Of a stretch of 64,000 nt of DNA, positions 34,929 to 53,913 are shown in pieces. The translations under genes were made by a program, and so were the position numbers. The notes below the pieces were generated by a model that saw only the letters and a list, made by a program, of their open reading frames with translations, did no database searches and was not told where the DNA came from. Every line of letters begins with the position of its first letter. The first letter of the stretch is position 1. The stretch spans positions 181,063-245,062 of the forward strand of contig NMRA01000342.1 of assembly GCA_002633005.1 (NCBI GenBank). Reading direction: 5' to 3'. Origin of the DNA: Phoronis australis. Taxonomy: Eukaryota > Phoronida > Phoronidae.

Positions 34929-37900
34929 CTGCGAATAATATGAAAAGGTCGAATGAAAATTGATTTCAGTCAGTCACATGTCACAAAGTAATGTTCTTTT
35001 CTGTCTACCCTCTCATTTCACAGAATTCAAAACAACATTCAAGTTCACAAAGCAGAGACAGTTCCTTTTAAGATTTCTGCTTGGTGAGAATGAGATGAAA
35101 TTTCTCCAAGAATGTTGCTTTGCTGTAAAATTTGTCTGCTTTTTGTTTTTTTTTTGTTTCTTGTTCGCACGCTACAGATCGCAATTGTTATCGGATCAAT
35201 GCAAACAAATAACGTATGGCTTATGAATGGCTCAAAGCCTATTTTTTATTGAAATTGGATACATGATAGTGCGGTGGCAGCCATTTTTACATTTTTTTCA
35301 TTTCTGGAGCCAAAGCTGTTGTTTGTGGTCGAATTTTTCTTTTTTCTGTCAAAAGATCATTCCAAGGCTATCGCGTCTCATTTGCTTTTTTCTAATTCTA
35401 ACCGTTCCCGAGTTATTCAAGATTTTCTAAGGACTGTTCTCCAAATAACTGAGTTTTTGTGCTGTACCTTTCGTGTCCCTAAATGGATCTGTCTGAAATT
35501 TGCTATGTGGATAGATCATTTGAAGCGCTATCAGCATTGTTAAACCAGTTTCTTTCTACGATATTCAAAATTTACTACTCACATGACTGTTCTTTTGTTG
35601 ACTAGTTATTTATAGCTGCACTCTATTTGCCTATCATATTTGTGCTAGAGATCATATTTTTGGTACAACATAAAATTTATGTAAACTTTGTCAATATCCC
35701 AAGTACTTTATTGTTATTGAGCGAAATTGGACACATGATGGTGATGTGGCATCCATTTCTCAAATTACGTTTGTGCAACTCTAGCTCCGCCATTCTTTGA
35801 ACGAACCTTACCTCACCCTTAAATTTTTATTCAATTTCACCAAGTGCCGCTCTTCAGAGTGATTTTATTTGTTTTCCTGACATGGCAACAATTGCTTAAT
35901 GAATCACTTACACGTAAACAAACAATTATGAAAACAGTGAAGTGTTTAATTATAGCTGCACTTTGCTTCACTTACAGGTTAAATAGGAAATGAAGCAAAA
36001 ATGCTAATTAGCCTACAAACTATACTTTTCAAAAGTAACAAATAATGTCTATGCAATTGAGAACTAATTCTAGAATGCCTGAAAAAATGGCACTTTGTCA
36101 TATAGTACTTCTAGAGTGACTCAGAAAATTTTAATGGGAAGATCAAATTTCTAATTAAATTCAAAACGAGAAATTCAATGCTTTTACCCTATACATCGGA
36201 ACTAATGGGGGTTATGTCTAATGGCTCCTAGAGGTATACAACAAAATTTCATGCATTGCAGACAAAAATAATTTCCAAAATTTATCTTTCAGTTTTCAAA
36301 GACTTCTAACATCTTGTGAATGCACACAAACTCTTAAAGTTTGTTTGACAAGGCGACAGAACTTTTAACGCATTTATTTGGAGGAGATACATATTAATTA
36401 CATTGTGTAAAAACGTGATAACAGGGATAAACAAGTTGAACTTCCTAATGTGTACTATAATGTATATCACCAGAATTTGCAACACCTAAGTCTTTACATC
36501 AAAAAACATGTATTCAATCAAATACTGAAAATGTGAAGCGTATTAAGGCCCAAGTGCAATATCTACCATTTTATTTTAAAATTCACAATATATAAATTTT
36601 AAAGCCACTATAATCATGTTCTTCTGTTTCCAAATCAACACCATAACGTTTTTATCCTTTGTTTGAAATCAACTTGGTAACCATGGTAACTGTAAACAAC
36701 AAAACACTTGGAACTCTGCTGGTGGTTGTACTGCCTCACAACAGGTAACTTAAAAAGTGCCTGTTGGTTATTCTCAAGCTTAGAAATCATTGTTCAGGTG
36801 AATAAGGAACAAGAGGATACCGATCTGGTAACTGGAAGATGACAGAAGGCACGGGTCTATTGACTCCTTAAAAATGGTGCCCTAGTTCTACTCATCAAGT
36901 GTTTCACACAAGGCACAGGCATCTAATTCCAAATATAGGTGTATAACTTCACATGCAAACACATGGNTTGAGAACTAATTCTAGAATGCCTGAAAAAATG
37001 GCACTTTGTCATATAGTACTTCTAGAGTGACTCAGAAAATTTTAATGGGAAGATCAAATTTTTAATTAAATTCAAAACGAGAAATTCAATGCTTTTACCC
37101 TATACATCGGAACTAATGGGGGTTATGTCTAATGGCTCCTAGAGGTATATAACAAAATTTCATGCACTGCAGACAAAAATAATTGCCAAAATTTATCTTT
37201 CAGTTTTCAAAGACTTCTAACATCTTGTGAATGCACACAAACTCTTAAAGTTTGTTTGACAAGGCGACAGAACTTTTAACGCATTTATTTGGAGGAGATA
37301 CATATTAATTATATTGTGTAAAAACGTGTAAAATATTTCACTTGTTTCGCACATTGTGTCCCAAATTGGCAAGAATTTACCATAACTACTACAAAGTAAT
37401 TATTTAGGCTTATAGCCAAATAGCTCTATTAAAATTTGTACCTGACATTAAACTTGCAAAGACCACAACTTGAATGTAATAAGGCAAAGAAGTTGAACAG
37501 AATAAAAAAGTTGACACTTTTTGCGTGACAATTAAATCAAACAAACTGAATTAAATGTGGAATCCTGGTGACAACAAGGGTGATAACAGGGATGAACAAG
37601 TTGAACTTCCTAATGTGTACTATAATGTATATCACCAGAATTTGCAACACCTAAATCTTTACATCAAAAAACATGTATTCAATCAAATACTGAAAATGTG
37701 AAGCGTATTAAGGCCCAAGTGCAATATCTACCATTTTATTTTAAAATTCACAATATATAAATTTTAAAGCCACTATAAACATGTTCTTCTGTTTCCAAAT
37801 CAACACCATAACGTTTTTATCCTTTGTTTGAAATCAACTTGGTAACCATGGTAACTGTAAACAACAAAACACTTGGAACTCTGCTGGTGGTTGTACTGCC

Positions 37901-39856
37901 TCACAACAGGTAACTTAAAAAGTGCCTGTTGGTTATTCTCAAGCTTAGAAATCATTGTTCAGGTGAATAAGGAACAAGAGGATACCGATCTGGTAACTGG
38001 AAGATGACAGAAGGCACGGGTCTATTGACTCCTTAAAAATGGTGCCCTAGTTCTACTCATCAAGTGTTTCACACAAGGCACAGGCATCTAATTCCAAATA
38101 TAGGTGTATAACTTCACATGCAAACACATGGACCTAAACAAGTGCGTAACGATAGGTAGATGTGTACCTCTATCGAGTAAAGACAGCATTATGGAAATGC
38201 GTCTTACCGAAAATGATTGCTGCAAATTGAAGTGCACCTTGAAACCTTGTAGCCTCGTCTATTCAACTTCTTCTGCCACTCGAGATATTCTTCAGGCCGC
38301 GGATGATGAAATTTGAACTCCCAAACATGGGGCATAACCACGAATCTGAAATAATAATCTCGAAAGAATCAACATTTCGCACTTTTTTCGACAAGCCTCT
38401 GCCATAATATGTTGTGGATGATAGCTCAGCAACAGAGGCAGGTTCTCTTCTATATCGACACCATGGCACAGTCAAGGAAACCAGTGTTATTGCTAAACAA
38501 GTCACCATCATTGTAGAAAGGCTAATTAACTTATGAAAAAAAAACAAGTTTCAATCTAGACCACTAAACTATACAAAATTGGTCTTAAATTATCCCTTTG
38601 TCAAAAATTGATGTAATTTCAGGGAATGGAAAGTGCTCAGTTATTGCTTGAGACTAAGCTCTACAAGATGAGATACCATGACGACAGTTCCTTGCACTCA
38701 CAAACCATTGTTTTGATCAATAACTAAAAGGCTGGTTCTTTGCAAGACCAAAATTCACTTCTCGTTTCAGTAACAAACAAGCTGAGTTCAATTCTATAGC
38801 CCTTAAAATATTACAGTAAAATGACTTTTAACAGAAATGACCGATGCATACTGAGATATTTCTAAAGTTCTAAGCCAACGTAATGTAAAAAATCTAAATA
38901 ATCATGACAACACAATTCCTGATACAACAAGACTATGTCTATAGTCACTTTGTTATATTCCCAAACTGAAAATACTTTCAAGTTAAAGCTGCATGCACCA
39001 CTGTCTATGAAAACCATTGTTCTTGTTCGTTCATGTTTTAGGCAGCGACTCTTTAATTCTTTTAGGCCTCTAATACGCAACACTATGGACCGCAAGATTT
39101 AATGCCACAAACGCGATTTATTCTAGGCAGAAGTTTGATACAGACAAGGTCTTGATCTAAATAGCACTGCTTGGAATTTATTATAATTAAAACAAAACAC
39201 TGTCACAGTGCTTTTCCACGAATTTCTACATTTTATCACTTTCACCTTTAAATTCTTGACATTGCAGCGTTTTTCATTTCCTTTGACATGTGCACTTCAC
39301 AGTACCAGGCAAAGTGAAACTGGAACTGCAAATGGAATGTACCGTACTAACAATGCTCACTGCTGGTTGCTCTCTCAACGTTCATACAGCATTCGCTAAG
39401 TTCGTCGTCTATGTTCAGCTCAACATCCGAGTTTTCTAACATTCAGTTTCTAATGCTCATGCTCTGTCACTTCCGTGATAAGCTGCACGTGAAGCTTACA
39501 TTAATGTTTAACTTCCTGGAGCTTAAACAAACGTGGCAGTCCAGGGTGACATTTCATAGAGGCAAGAGCCTCACATGAGATATCGCCACGTATTGGGAGC
39601 CGAGCACTACCACTAGCCTCAGCTGAGAGACTCTAGTATCTATGAAATGCAGCTCAGGTAACCATCCATGCTGAAGTCAAATGTCCACCGCCAGATATTT
39701 TACATTTTCAATCAAAAAAGTCCTGGAAGTAAACCGCAACAAATTTAGCAAAATATTGTAGATATCATACAAATCACGAGAATATGGTAAAAATTACCTT
39801 TTCGGATATCTACGGTCATTTCTACAGTTAGCTACACTGCACGTGTTCGAGACCAT
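34184..39856 (-). CDS. THAP domain protein with C-terminal coiled coil, three coding exons
   Basis: Exons 39798-39856, 38208-38345 and 34184-34928 (read right to left) join in one frame to 313 residues. The N-terminus is a THAP DNA-binding zinc finger: Cys6-x4-Cys11, then Cys61-x2-His64 with 49 residues between the pairs, plus the conserved Trp43 and Phe32. The finger ends HFRYGRP...PVLYLHEY, the invertebrate variant of the AVPT box. A central, Cys-containing region of unknown fold follows. A leucine-rich coiled coil lies at about residues 246-292, as in many THAP proteins. THAP proteins are sequence-specific nuclear DNA binders related to the P-element transposase finger. No canonical HCF-1 binding motif ([DE]HxY) is present; the nearest is FHNY. 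The exact orthologue is not recognised. It is convergent with DUOXA. Confidence 0.87.
36058..36966. repeat. Left arm of direct duplication in THAP intron 2
   Basis: From ttgagaactaattctagaat to cacatgcaaacacatgg. It matches 36968-38131 but lacks about 255 bases found in the right arm. It ends at the single N. Confidence 0.93.
36968..38131. repeat. Right arm of direct duplication in THAP intron 2, with 255-base insertion
   Basis: It restarts immediately after the N at 36967 with the same sequence as 36058 and carries an extra AT-rich block at about 37328-37582. The junction shows short repeated gtgataacag / acgtg motifs. It contains no coding exon. Confidence 0.93.
38208..38345 (-). CDS. THAP gene coding exon 2
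   Basis: 138 bases between tatttcag and GTAAGA. It encodes the middle of the THAP finger (FKFHHPRPEEYLEWQKKL) and the second zinc pair in ICSNHF. The phase matches both neighbours. Confidence 0.88.
38346..39797. other. THAP intron 1
   Basis: No exon. It holds a hairpin-type miniature element at 39549-39651. The 94-codon minus-strand frame at 38263-38547 overlaps exon 2 in another frame and is a shadow. Confidence 0.65.
39549..39651. mobile_element. Hairpin miniature element, about 103 bases
   Basis: catttcataga at the left and tctatgaaatg at the right are a perfect 11-base inverted repeat, continued imperfectly by agagcctcacatgag / ctcagctgagagactct. No clear target duplication. Confidence 0.5.
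39798..39856 (-). CDS. THAP gene coding exon 1
   Basis: 59 bases from the ATG at 39856-39854 to the donor GTAATT. It encodes the first Cys pair of the zinc finger (TCSVANCRNDRRYPK) and ends after two bases of an Arg codon. Confidence 0.85.
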
Positions 39857-40017
39857 AATTCATCCGAGGCGAGTAGTCGACCTGGAACAAGGTAATTATG
39901 CACAATTCAATGCACACGCGATGTTGTCTTTCCTAAGTTCAGTTGAGCAATCTCGAGTACAATTAAGCAAACAGTATGTTTATACAGTAGAAAACCATAG
40001 GTAGATTTTCTTGGTTG

Positions 40018-40095
40018 GTCCAGCCAGGAATCAAACCGGAGATGTGTACCCAAAACCAGTCAGGCATCATTGTACTCTGCCACAATCCACTGCAA
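40018..40095 (-). repeat. tRNA-like segment, probable SINE head
   Basis: On the minus strand an A-box-like tggcagagtacaatg precedes a B box ccggtttgattcctgg. Stems do not close into a functional tRNA. Confidence 0.4.
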
Positions 40096-40397
40096 CCCAC
40101 TTCCACTCTCCTTATTCCGAGGGACTCATGGAGTAAACCTGTAGATTTGCACTTTACTAAATATGGTGCAATTGGTTAACAAACCTCCAGTCTAAATCTA
40201 AGTTTCCTGGAGATTATACACCGGGCATAGTTGAGCGTCCTGATTTTGGCCCTCAGCGACACTTTCCATCTTGTCCTCAAAAATGGTCTCAGTGACCCTA
40301 TCTTTCTGTTCTAGACCATTCCTCAAGTTGGTGCCCTCTCTGCATGATGCAGTCCCCCATTCAATTTTACTCCACTCTTTTTGGTATTAAGATCAGT

Positions 40398-40515
40398 CTG
40401 ATAAACAGTGGTGTACACAAATCAAGTCACCCATTGTTTTACTCAGGCAGGTTACACAATAGATGTTGGGGCACGATATCAACAAAGAAACAGTATTTGC
40501 AATGAATATTATTTC
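40398..40515. repeat. Dispersed repeat, copy 2
   Basis: caagtcacccattgttttac and the following ggttacacaatagatgttgg block match 14384-14500. Confidence 0.6.
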
Positions 40516-40649
40516 TTTTTTTCTTTAGATAGTTAATCATTTTTTGCAATGAAAGTTTTCAATCTGCAGCCAGGAGGCATTACCTGTTCCGTGGAAGGGA
40601 GGGGTTGAAAAGTGTTGTGATACGAGGTTTTCGGGTGTGACGTAGAAAA

Positions 40650-40760
40650 TTTCAGTGCCTCCAATGAGACTTGAACCCAGGTTGCACGAGCAACGGTCAA
40701 AAAACCAAAACCATTTGGCTTAGAGAGGCTGACTGTACTGGTACGTGTCGTCACAACCGG
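40650..40760 (-). repeat. tRNA-like SINE-type repeat, single copy
   Basis: On the minus strand tggcttagagaggctg-like sequence and a B box gggttcaagtctcattgg are followed by cactgaaattttctac, exactly the tail of the element at 40966-41054. Confidence 0.5.
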
Positions 40761-40965
40761 AAGTCACAACACTACTCCTTCCTTCCGCGGAACAGCTAGG
40801 CACGCTGCCTGGCTTTAGATCTCAGCAACAACCTAGAATCCTGGAATTTGCCGTCAGTGACGCTCTCTTTGTGCTCTGAATCCACCACTACCAGGTCGCC
40901 CCCTCTCCATCCACTGCTTTACATCTAACGGTTAATCCTGGATTATTCCTTAGTTGGGTGCCAAT

Positions 40966-41235
40966 GTAGAAAATTTCAGTGTCTCTGGTGAGACTTGAAC
41001 CCAGGTTGCACAAGCGATCAAGCATCTAAACCATTCGGCCAAGAGGCAATTGCCACTTGGTAAGCGGCTTAGAGAGGCTTTATCTGATTGTACATGTCGT
41101 CAACAACGTACAGCCTGACAAAGCCTCTCTACATCACATTCTAAGCCGCAATTACCTCTTGGGAGAATAGTTTGGATGCTTGGCTCTCACTCGTGCAATC
41201 TGGGTTCAAGCCTTGGTGTCAGCCAAATTTTCTAC
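40966..41235. repeat. 270-base inverted repeat with tRNA-like arms
   Basis: The left arm (40966-41098), read on the minus strand, and the right arm (about 41103-41235), read on the plus strand, are the same sequence: gtagaaaattt ends, a B box gggttcaag, an A-box-like gaatggtttagatgcttg, and an inner block aagcctctct. Each arm resembles a Ser/Leu-type tRNA-derived SINE. Confidence 0.7.
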
Positions 41236-41439
41236 AAAGCAAGAAAATCTAATCTTCTGGCTGCCATGCATTCACACAAGTCACAACGGTGACAGAATGT
41301 GTGCCAAAAAGTGACACATTCTGAGGACTGTAGTGATTCTTCAAAGGTGTCTTACCTTACATCTTAGTTGTCCGTGGTCGAGCTCAATAGTTCTGCTTTG
41401 GTGTGTGGTCTGGGTATCGAATGCCACTCTGCATCCAAA

Positions 41440-41640
41440 CATGTGTATCGGCCGCAGGGCCGCTTAATTAATATTCATGATGCGCCCTCATTGGCCATTA
41501 CCGGCATATGGGCCGGACAGCCAACGTCGGCAGTCTCCAAGACGAACAGCAGTCGTCTCTCGATGCCGACAGAGGGCGCGCGCGGCAGAAGGCCAGCGCA
41601 GCAGTGAGACAGGTCAAGTGACGTCTCACTACAGGACGTA
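41440..41640. promoter_or_regulatory. CpG-richer segment between divergent THAP and PSMA4 genes, candidate promoter
   Basis: This is the most GC- and CpG-rich stretch of the 2.4 kb between the two start codons, in an otherwise AT-rich window. It holds a CRE-like TGACGTCT and a perfect 8-base inverted repeat (agtgagac / gtctcact) at 41602-41630. No TATA box or first exon is clearly visible. Which gene it serves is inference. Confidence 0.4.
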
Positions 41641-42224
41641 GCGGGACAAAGTTTCAAAAACGAGACTCCTAGAACAGTTGTCAACCACTTGAACCCCACT
41701 ACACTGACAGTGACTGACTTACTTGTTGTTTCGTTGTTTTGTTTACAAATTATTTCGACCCCAACATCGCCCACTTCTTGATATCACAAGTGGTTTTATG
41801 ATTTTGCGTTCGGACTGCAAACAAAAACTAACTTGTTCTTTCCAAAACAATGAAATCGCAGTGAAAATTGGCGCAAGTACAAATGACAGAACACAACAAA
41901 AAAGCCGACTCCACTCTCCAGGCAGGCCTACCTCTCGAATCCCTGTTGACTGTTTTGATCCTAGCGAATGATATAAATCCCACAAATCCTTGCGGCGGTT
42001 TCCGGCAAAAATCAAATACGAAAACATTCTACATTCTTTTTATACGACAGGTAATCTGTGGTTTAGTTGCTTCGGTGTGATAATATATTTTGTGAAAATT
42101 GTCGTAGGACTACTGAAAATAAGGCAAACAAATAAATAGAACAAAACAACAAATAATAAACAGTTGAAATTTCGATACGAAACTAAAGTGACGTACTTCT
42201 CACTATCTCAGTTTAAAATTCAAG

Positions 42225-50078
<7,854 letters not shown>

Positions 50079-53000
50079 TTTCTCATTGGTCATTTTGATC
50101 ATGTGATTGTTTTATTGACAGTAACTTGCATTGCTCATTGGTGCATGATCTCCATTCGTTGGTTTTGTCATCATTCTTAGGGAGCAAAAGCCATTGAGAA
50201 CAGAGTTCTTCGTGAGTGGAGATAATTTTTGAAGTTGCTCGAAGGATCACTATGTTCGATCTTTGTAAGACACAGGAAGATTGCACTTGGGATGTAGTGT
50301 TATGGAGCTCTCTTTGGTTCAGTGTTTGCTTGTGGCAGGTTACAATTGAATTTGTTTTGTAAATGTTTGTACACAGCGCAGAATACAATATGGTAGTAAC
50401 CTTTCATTGTTTCCTCGTGTAGATCTGTGATATCAAACTTTGAACTGCTTAAAACTTAACACGTAAGTGAATCTTCACTTTCAACAAGGTGCAAAAAGGT
50501 ATGAAATGCTCCCCAGTGGATGGCACAGGTGTTCTGAGTAACAGCTTTCCCATGAACCACAATTTCTACGAAGATACCCATTAATGAACTGCTGCTGTCC
50601 TTTCCTTTTTCTCATCTCTGGGAAAAAGTGTGAGTGAGCAGAACTGTGTTTCAAAAGAAAAGAAATGTGGTATACAAAAAAGGCAGCTAGTGAGAAAAGA
50701 ATTGTTTTCGTGATGACAATCTCTGTGGAGCCCTGGAGGGAGTAAGATTTGTTAAGATATAGGCGATCTTGGTTACCAGGGATCTTTTTTTTTTCAATAG
50801 ACCCATAAAACAATATACATTTAAAATCATAGAGTCTTGTGTACACAAGAATTATGCCTAGATGTTCGTAATTGTTTGGAAAATACAACAACCTCTGTGA
50901 AATCTCATGTTTTAAAAAACAACCATGTGATTACAAATATATGGCCATTGCTTTCACGCACACAAGATTTTGTGATCATAAAGGATTTTTATGCATCCAC
51001 ATATTTTTATGTGGTCGCATATTGCCGTCATCTGTCTGTGGCTGGGCGTCTGGAGTTTTATCTTCTAAACCCCTGACAGGATCTTGATGAGATTTGTCAG
51101 ATGTGTTCCTATGAAGCTGATGGAGGACGACAAATTTCGGATCTCTGACTATCCGTGTGCCCCCTAGTGGCAATTTTAGTTTTTTTACAATCCTCAACAG
51201 ATTTTTATAAAATTTGGCATTTAGGCATCTATTAGTGAGATGATGCCACCCTCCCGTTTTCGGATGGATTCGAAGTACTTTGCGCCATCTAGTGGCCATT
51301 TTTATGTTCCAAATATACACCCTGAGAAGCACACCGTTTACAGTGCATTTGTGGGCGCATTTCAACGCTCCGTGTTGCTCTTGTTAAAGTATTTAGTTTT
51401 ATGGGCCTACTATTAATATTTAAAAGCTTAATATTTAAAGCTGCATTTCATCCTGTTTGGCTGGCTAAAAATGAAAATCAAATTGTGCCTATTACTCTCC
51501 TAAAATTGATCTGTTGGTGTTTGTTACCATGATAAGATCCTATTTCCATCACCAACAAGAACATCGAAATCGTTGGCGAGTCAAGAAAATGCTTTAGTTT
51601 TTTGGGGTTTCGAAAACCGAATTGTGCCTTTTACTCTCCTAAAATTAATCTGTTGCCAACACGAAAACTGCAAATTCGAAAATGTGGCATGTATGCATTT
51701 CCTGCAACAAAATTTGGAAATGGAATCGTAGCATGGTAAGGGATATAATGAGACTGATTTGATAAGAGTAAAGGTATATTTAATTTTTTGTTTTTAGCCA
51801 GGTACACGGCAAAGTGCAACTTTAAGAAATCCAATCGTTGGTGTCACAGGTTACCCGTACCTTTAACTCTGTACAACTTGTTGAGGCAGACAACAAAATC
51901 GCACAACTTATATGTCTGAATGCATTGTTAAGTGCTTTGACTTGGTATCTCTCTCTTCAAACACGTAACACAAAATTAATAAAACCATGTGGCTTTTAAT
52001 GAAGCATACATGAAGAGTACATAATTATAAACTAAACAAAATGCATTGAACACTTGGTTGTCAGATGTCGCAAAACCTTTACAAGAAAATTTCGAATGTT
52101 GAAGTAGAGAAAGAAAAACATATATTCTGTAAATATTCACTAAGGCTATAACTACTCCTAACGTAATCCAAGCCAGCGTTGTTTTCTTACATGATTAAAT
52201 AGACCATGAACAGACCATCATGTTTTATAAAAAAAGAGCTAAATGGTTCATAATACTTTGCATACAACATTTACAACTTGATAAGAGTCCTAGTTACTCA
52301 TAAAAGTTACAATCACTAATGCTTTGAGAATAATTCCAACATAAAATGTTCCCAATAACATTCACAAAGGTCGCCAAGCAGGAAAGTTTTGAGGTGATGC
52401 ATATGAGAAAAATTTCGACACTTTCAGAATCATCAGATATGAAAAGCACAGTTTAGATTAGAGACCTCTTTTAACACAAGCTGAATACACTAAATGAAGG
52501 GAATAATTTGCAGTACATACTGACACCTTCAGCAAAATCTTTTCTGGTCTTGCCCAACAGATGTGCAACCCCAGAGACAGTCTGGGGAATGTAAGCACAT
52601 GTAATTTCACTCTTAGTGTTTGACATACTAAGAAAAGTACAATTCAATAAATACATGATTACCCGGCTTGTTGAAACATGCGGCAAAACGGCATACAACT
52701 ACTTAGACAATTCCATACTAAGCTCGTAAACACTAAAACCATGGTTACGAACAATTAAAATCACTAGTCTCTCTCTAAACCGATTTCATACATGCATCAC
52801 ATTCGATGACGTTTCCACTTAACACATACATTTAGAAGACTTTGACAGTATCGACAAACATGGACAACGTCAAACAGTGACAAAATTGAGCATAAACGTT
52901 TTTCAGACGTGACCTGGAAAGCCCTAAACAGGAAGAATACTTGAACGAATAATTGTCAACCACCTTAACACTTCAAATTGTGTTCGGTCAGCCCATAGTG

Positions 53001-53800
53001 TGTTGTACTACACTGGCAGAATATGTGTGAGATGACAAATGCACACTGCTGGCAGCGATGATGCACAGCTTTCTCAATAGAGGGCACTGACAGTCCACCT
53101 GAAGATTCAGCAGTCTAGAAGAGTTGTGTAGTGATAGAGTTCCCATTAAGACACCAATCTGTTTTTAATAAAATTTTCAAGATCACAAGATGCGATCAAT
53201 AAATGGAGCATTGAGTTCTCCATGCCAGAAATTTACAGTCTCCTTTACCTTACTCAAATTACAATCCATTTCAAAATCGACCCCTAAGCTTAAGTTACAA
53301 CTGAAGTACAAAACACAGCAGTTAGATGCATGAAATGAAAACATTTTTTTAAGAATTCCTACAGTCCAAATCATAACAAGAATAAACCAGGTCAACAGTT
53401 ATAAATCTTCCTGTTGAAATAATCAATGAACTCTACCTTCACGGTGTCAATATGTGCAACTAGTAACAATAACGGTACTGAAGATTACAAAAAGCAAAGG
53501 GACCCATACAATAGCGTGAACCAATACCATGTTTGTTTAAAGATGGCGCTGCTTGTGTTTACATTTCAACATCAAGAGGCCATGCACAAAATGGAAACAG
53601 CAAACTACAAATAAGTTCACTATGTCACATTCCATACCTCAGCCTACTACGGAAATGTAACATAAAAGAAACTCACAAGTGACTTAACTGAGATTGACAC
53701 ATGAAATGCCTTGTGTATGCACTGCCATCTATTGCTGAACATGATCTGCGACATCTATTGAGAGCTCAGTGTTTCCTTCACACAAAGAACATCGCGCCTC
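50079..53800. other. Intergenic space between convergent PSMA4 and ADAMTS-like genes
   Basis: 3' untranslated regions of both genes are expected here. One copy of the 330-base dispersed repeat lies at 51030-51370. Open frames such as 50976-51365 (minus) fall in that repeat and are not genes. The right half is AT-rich with no coding signal. Confidence 0.6.
51030..51370 (+). repeat. Dispersed repeat of about 330 bases, copy 2
   Basis: Same orientation and order as 20990-21310, with tgccccctagtggcaatttt and the second block gcgccatctagtggccattt. Confidence 0.7.
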
Positions 53801-53913
53801 CTAGTGGCCGTTGCATGACCTACAGCACATGCTGCCGTAGTAATTAATTTTACATAGTCGTGCTTGAACAACAACCTTGCATGTGTTTGATGTGTCATTA
53901 CAATCAGGATCAA
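53801..53913 (-). CDS. ADAMTS-like gene, PLAC domain exon (terminal)
   Basis: 113 bases after tttacag. It carries the PLAC cysteine pattern: C at DPDCND, TCKVVV, RLCKIN and the cluster MCCRSC, then NGH and TAG at 53803-53801. The 3' untranslated region extends leftwards; no AATAAA was found on this strand within 1.8 kb, only ATTAAA variants. Confidence 0.9.

Larger units (their letters stand above)
34929..38207. other. THAP intron 2
   Basis: AT-rich, largely made of the two duplication arms at 36058-38131. No coding exon is needed here because exons 2 and 3 join directly in frame and complete the THAP domain. Confidence 0.7.

Noticed and set aside
41368-42080. Several overlapping frames in the CpG-rich promoter region
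   Set aside because: High local GC lowers stop frequency; no homology or splice structure.
50976-51365. 129-codon minus-strand frame
   Set aside because: It coincides with the antisense of the 330-base dispersed repeat; the other copy is not open.
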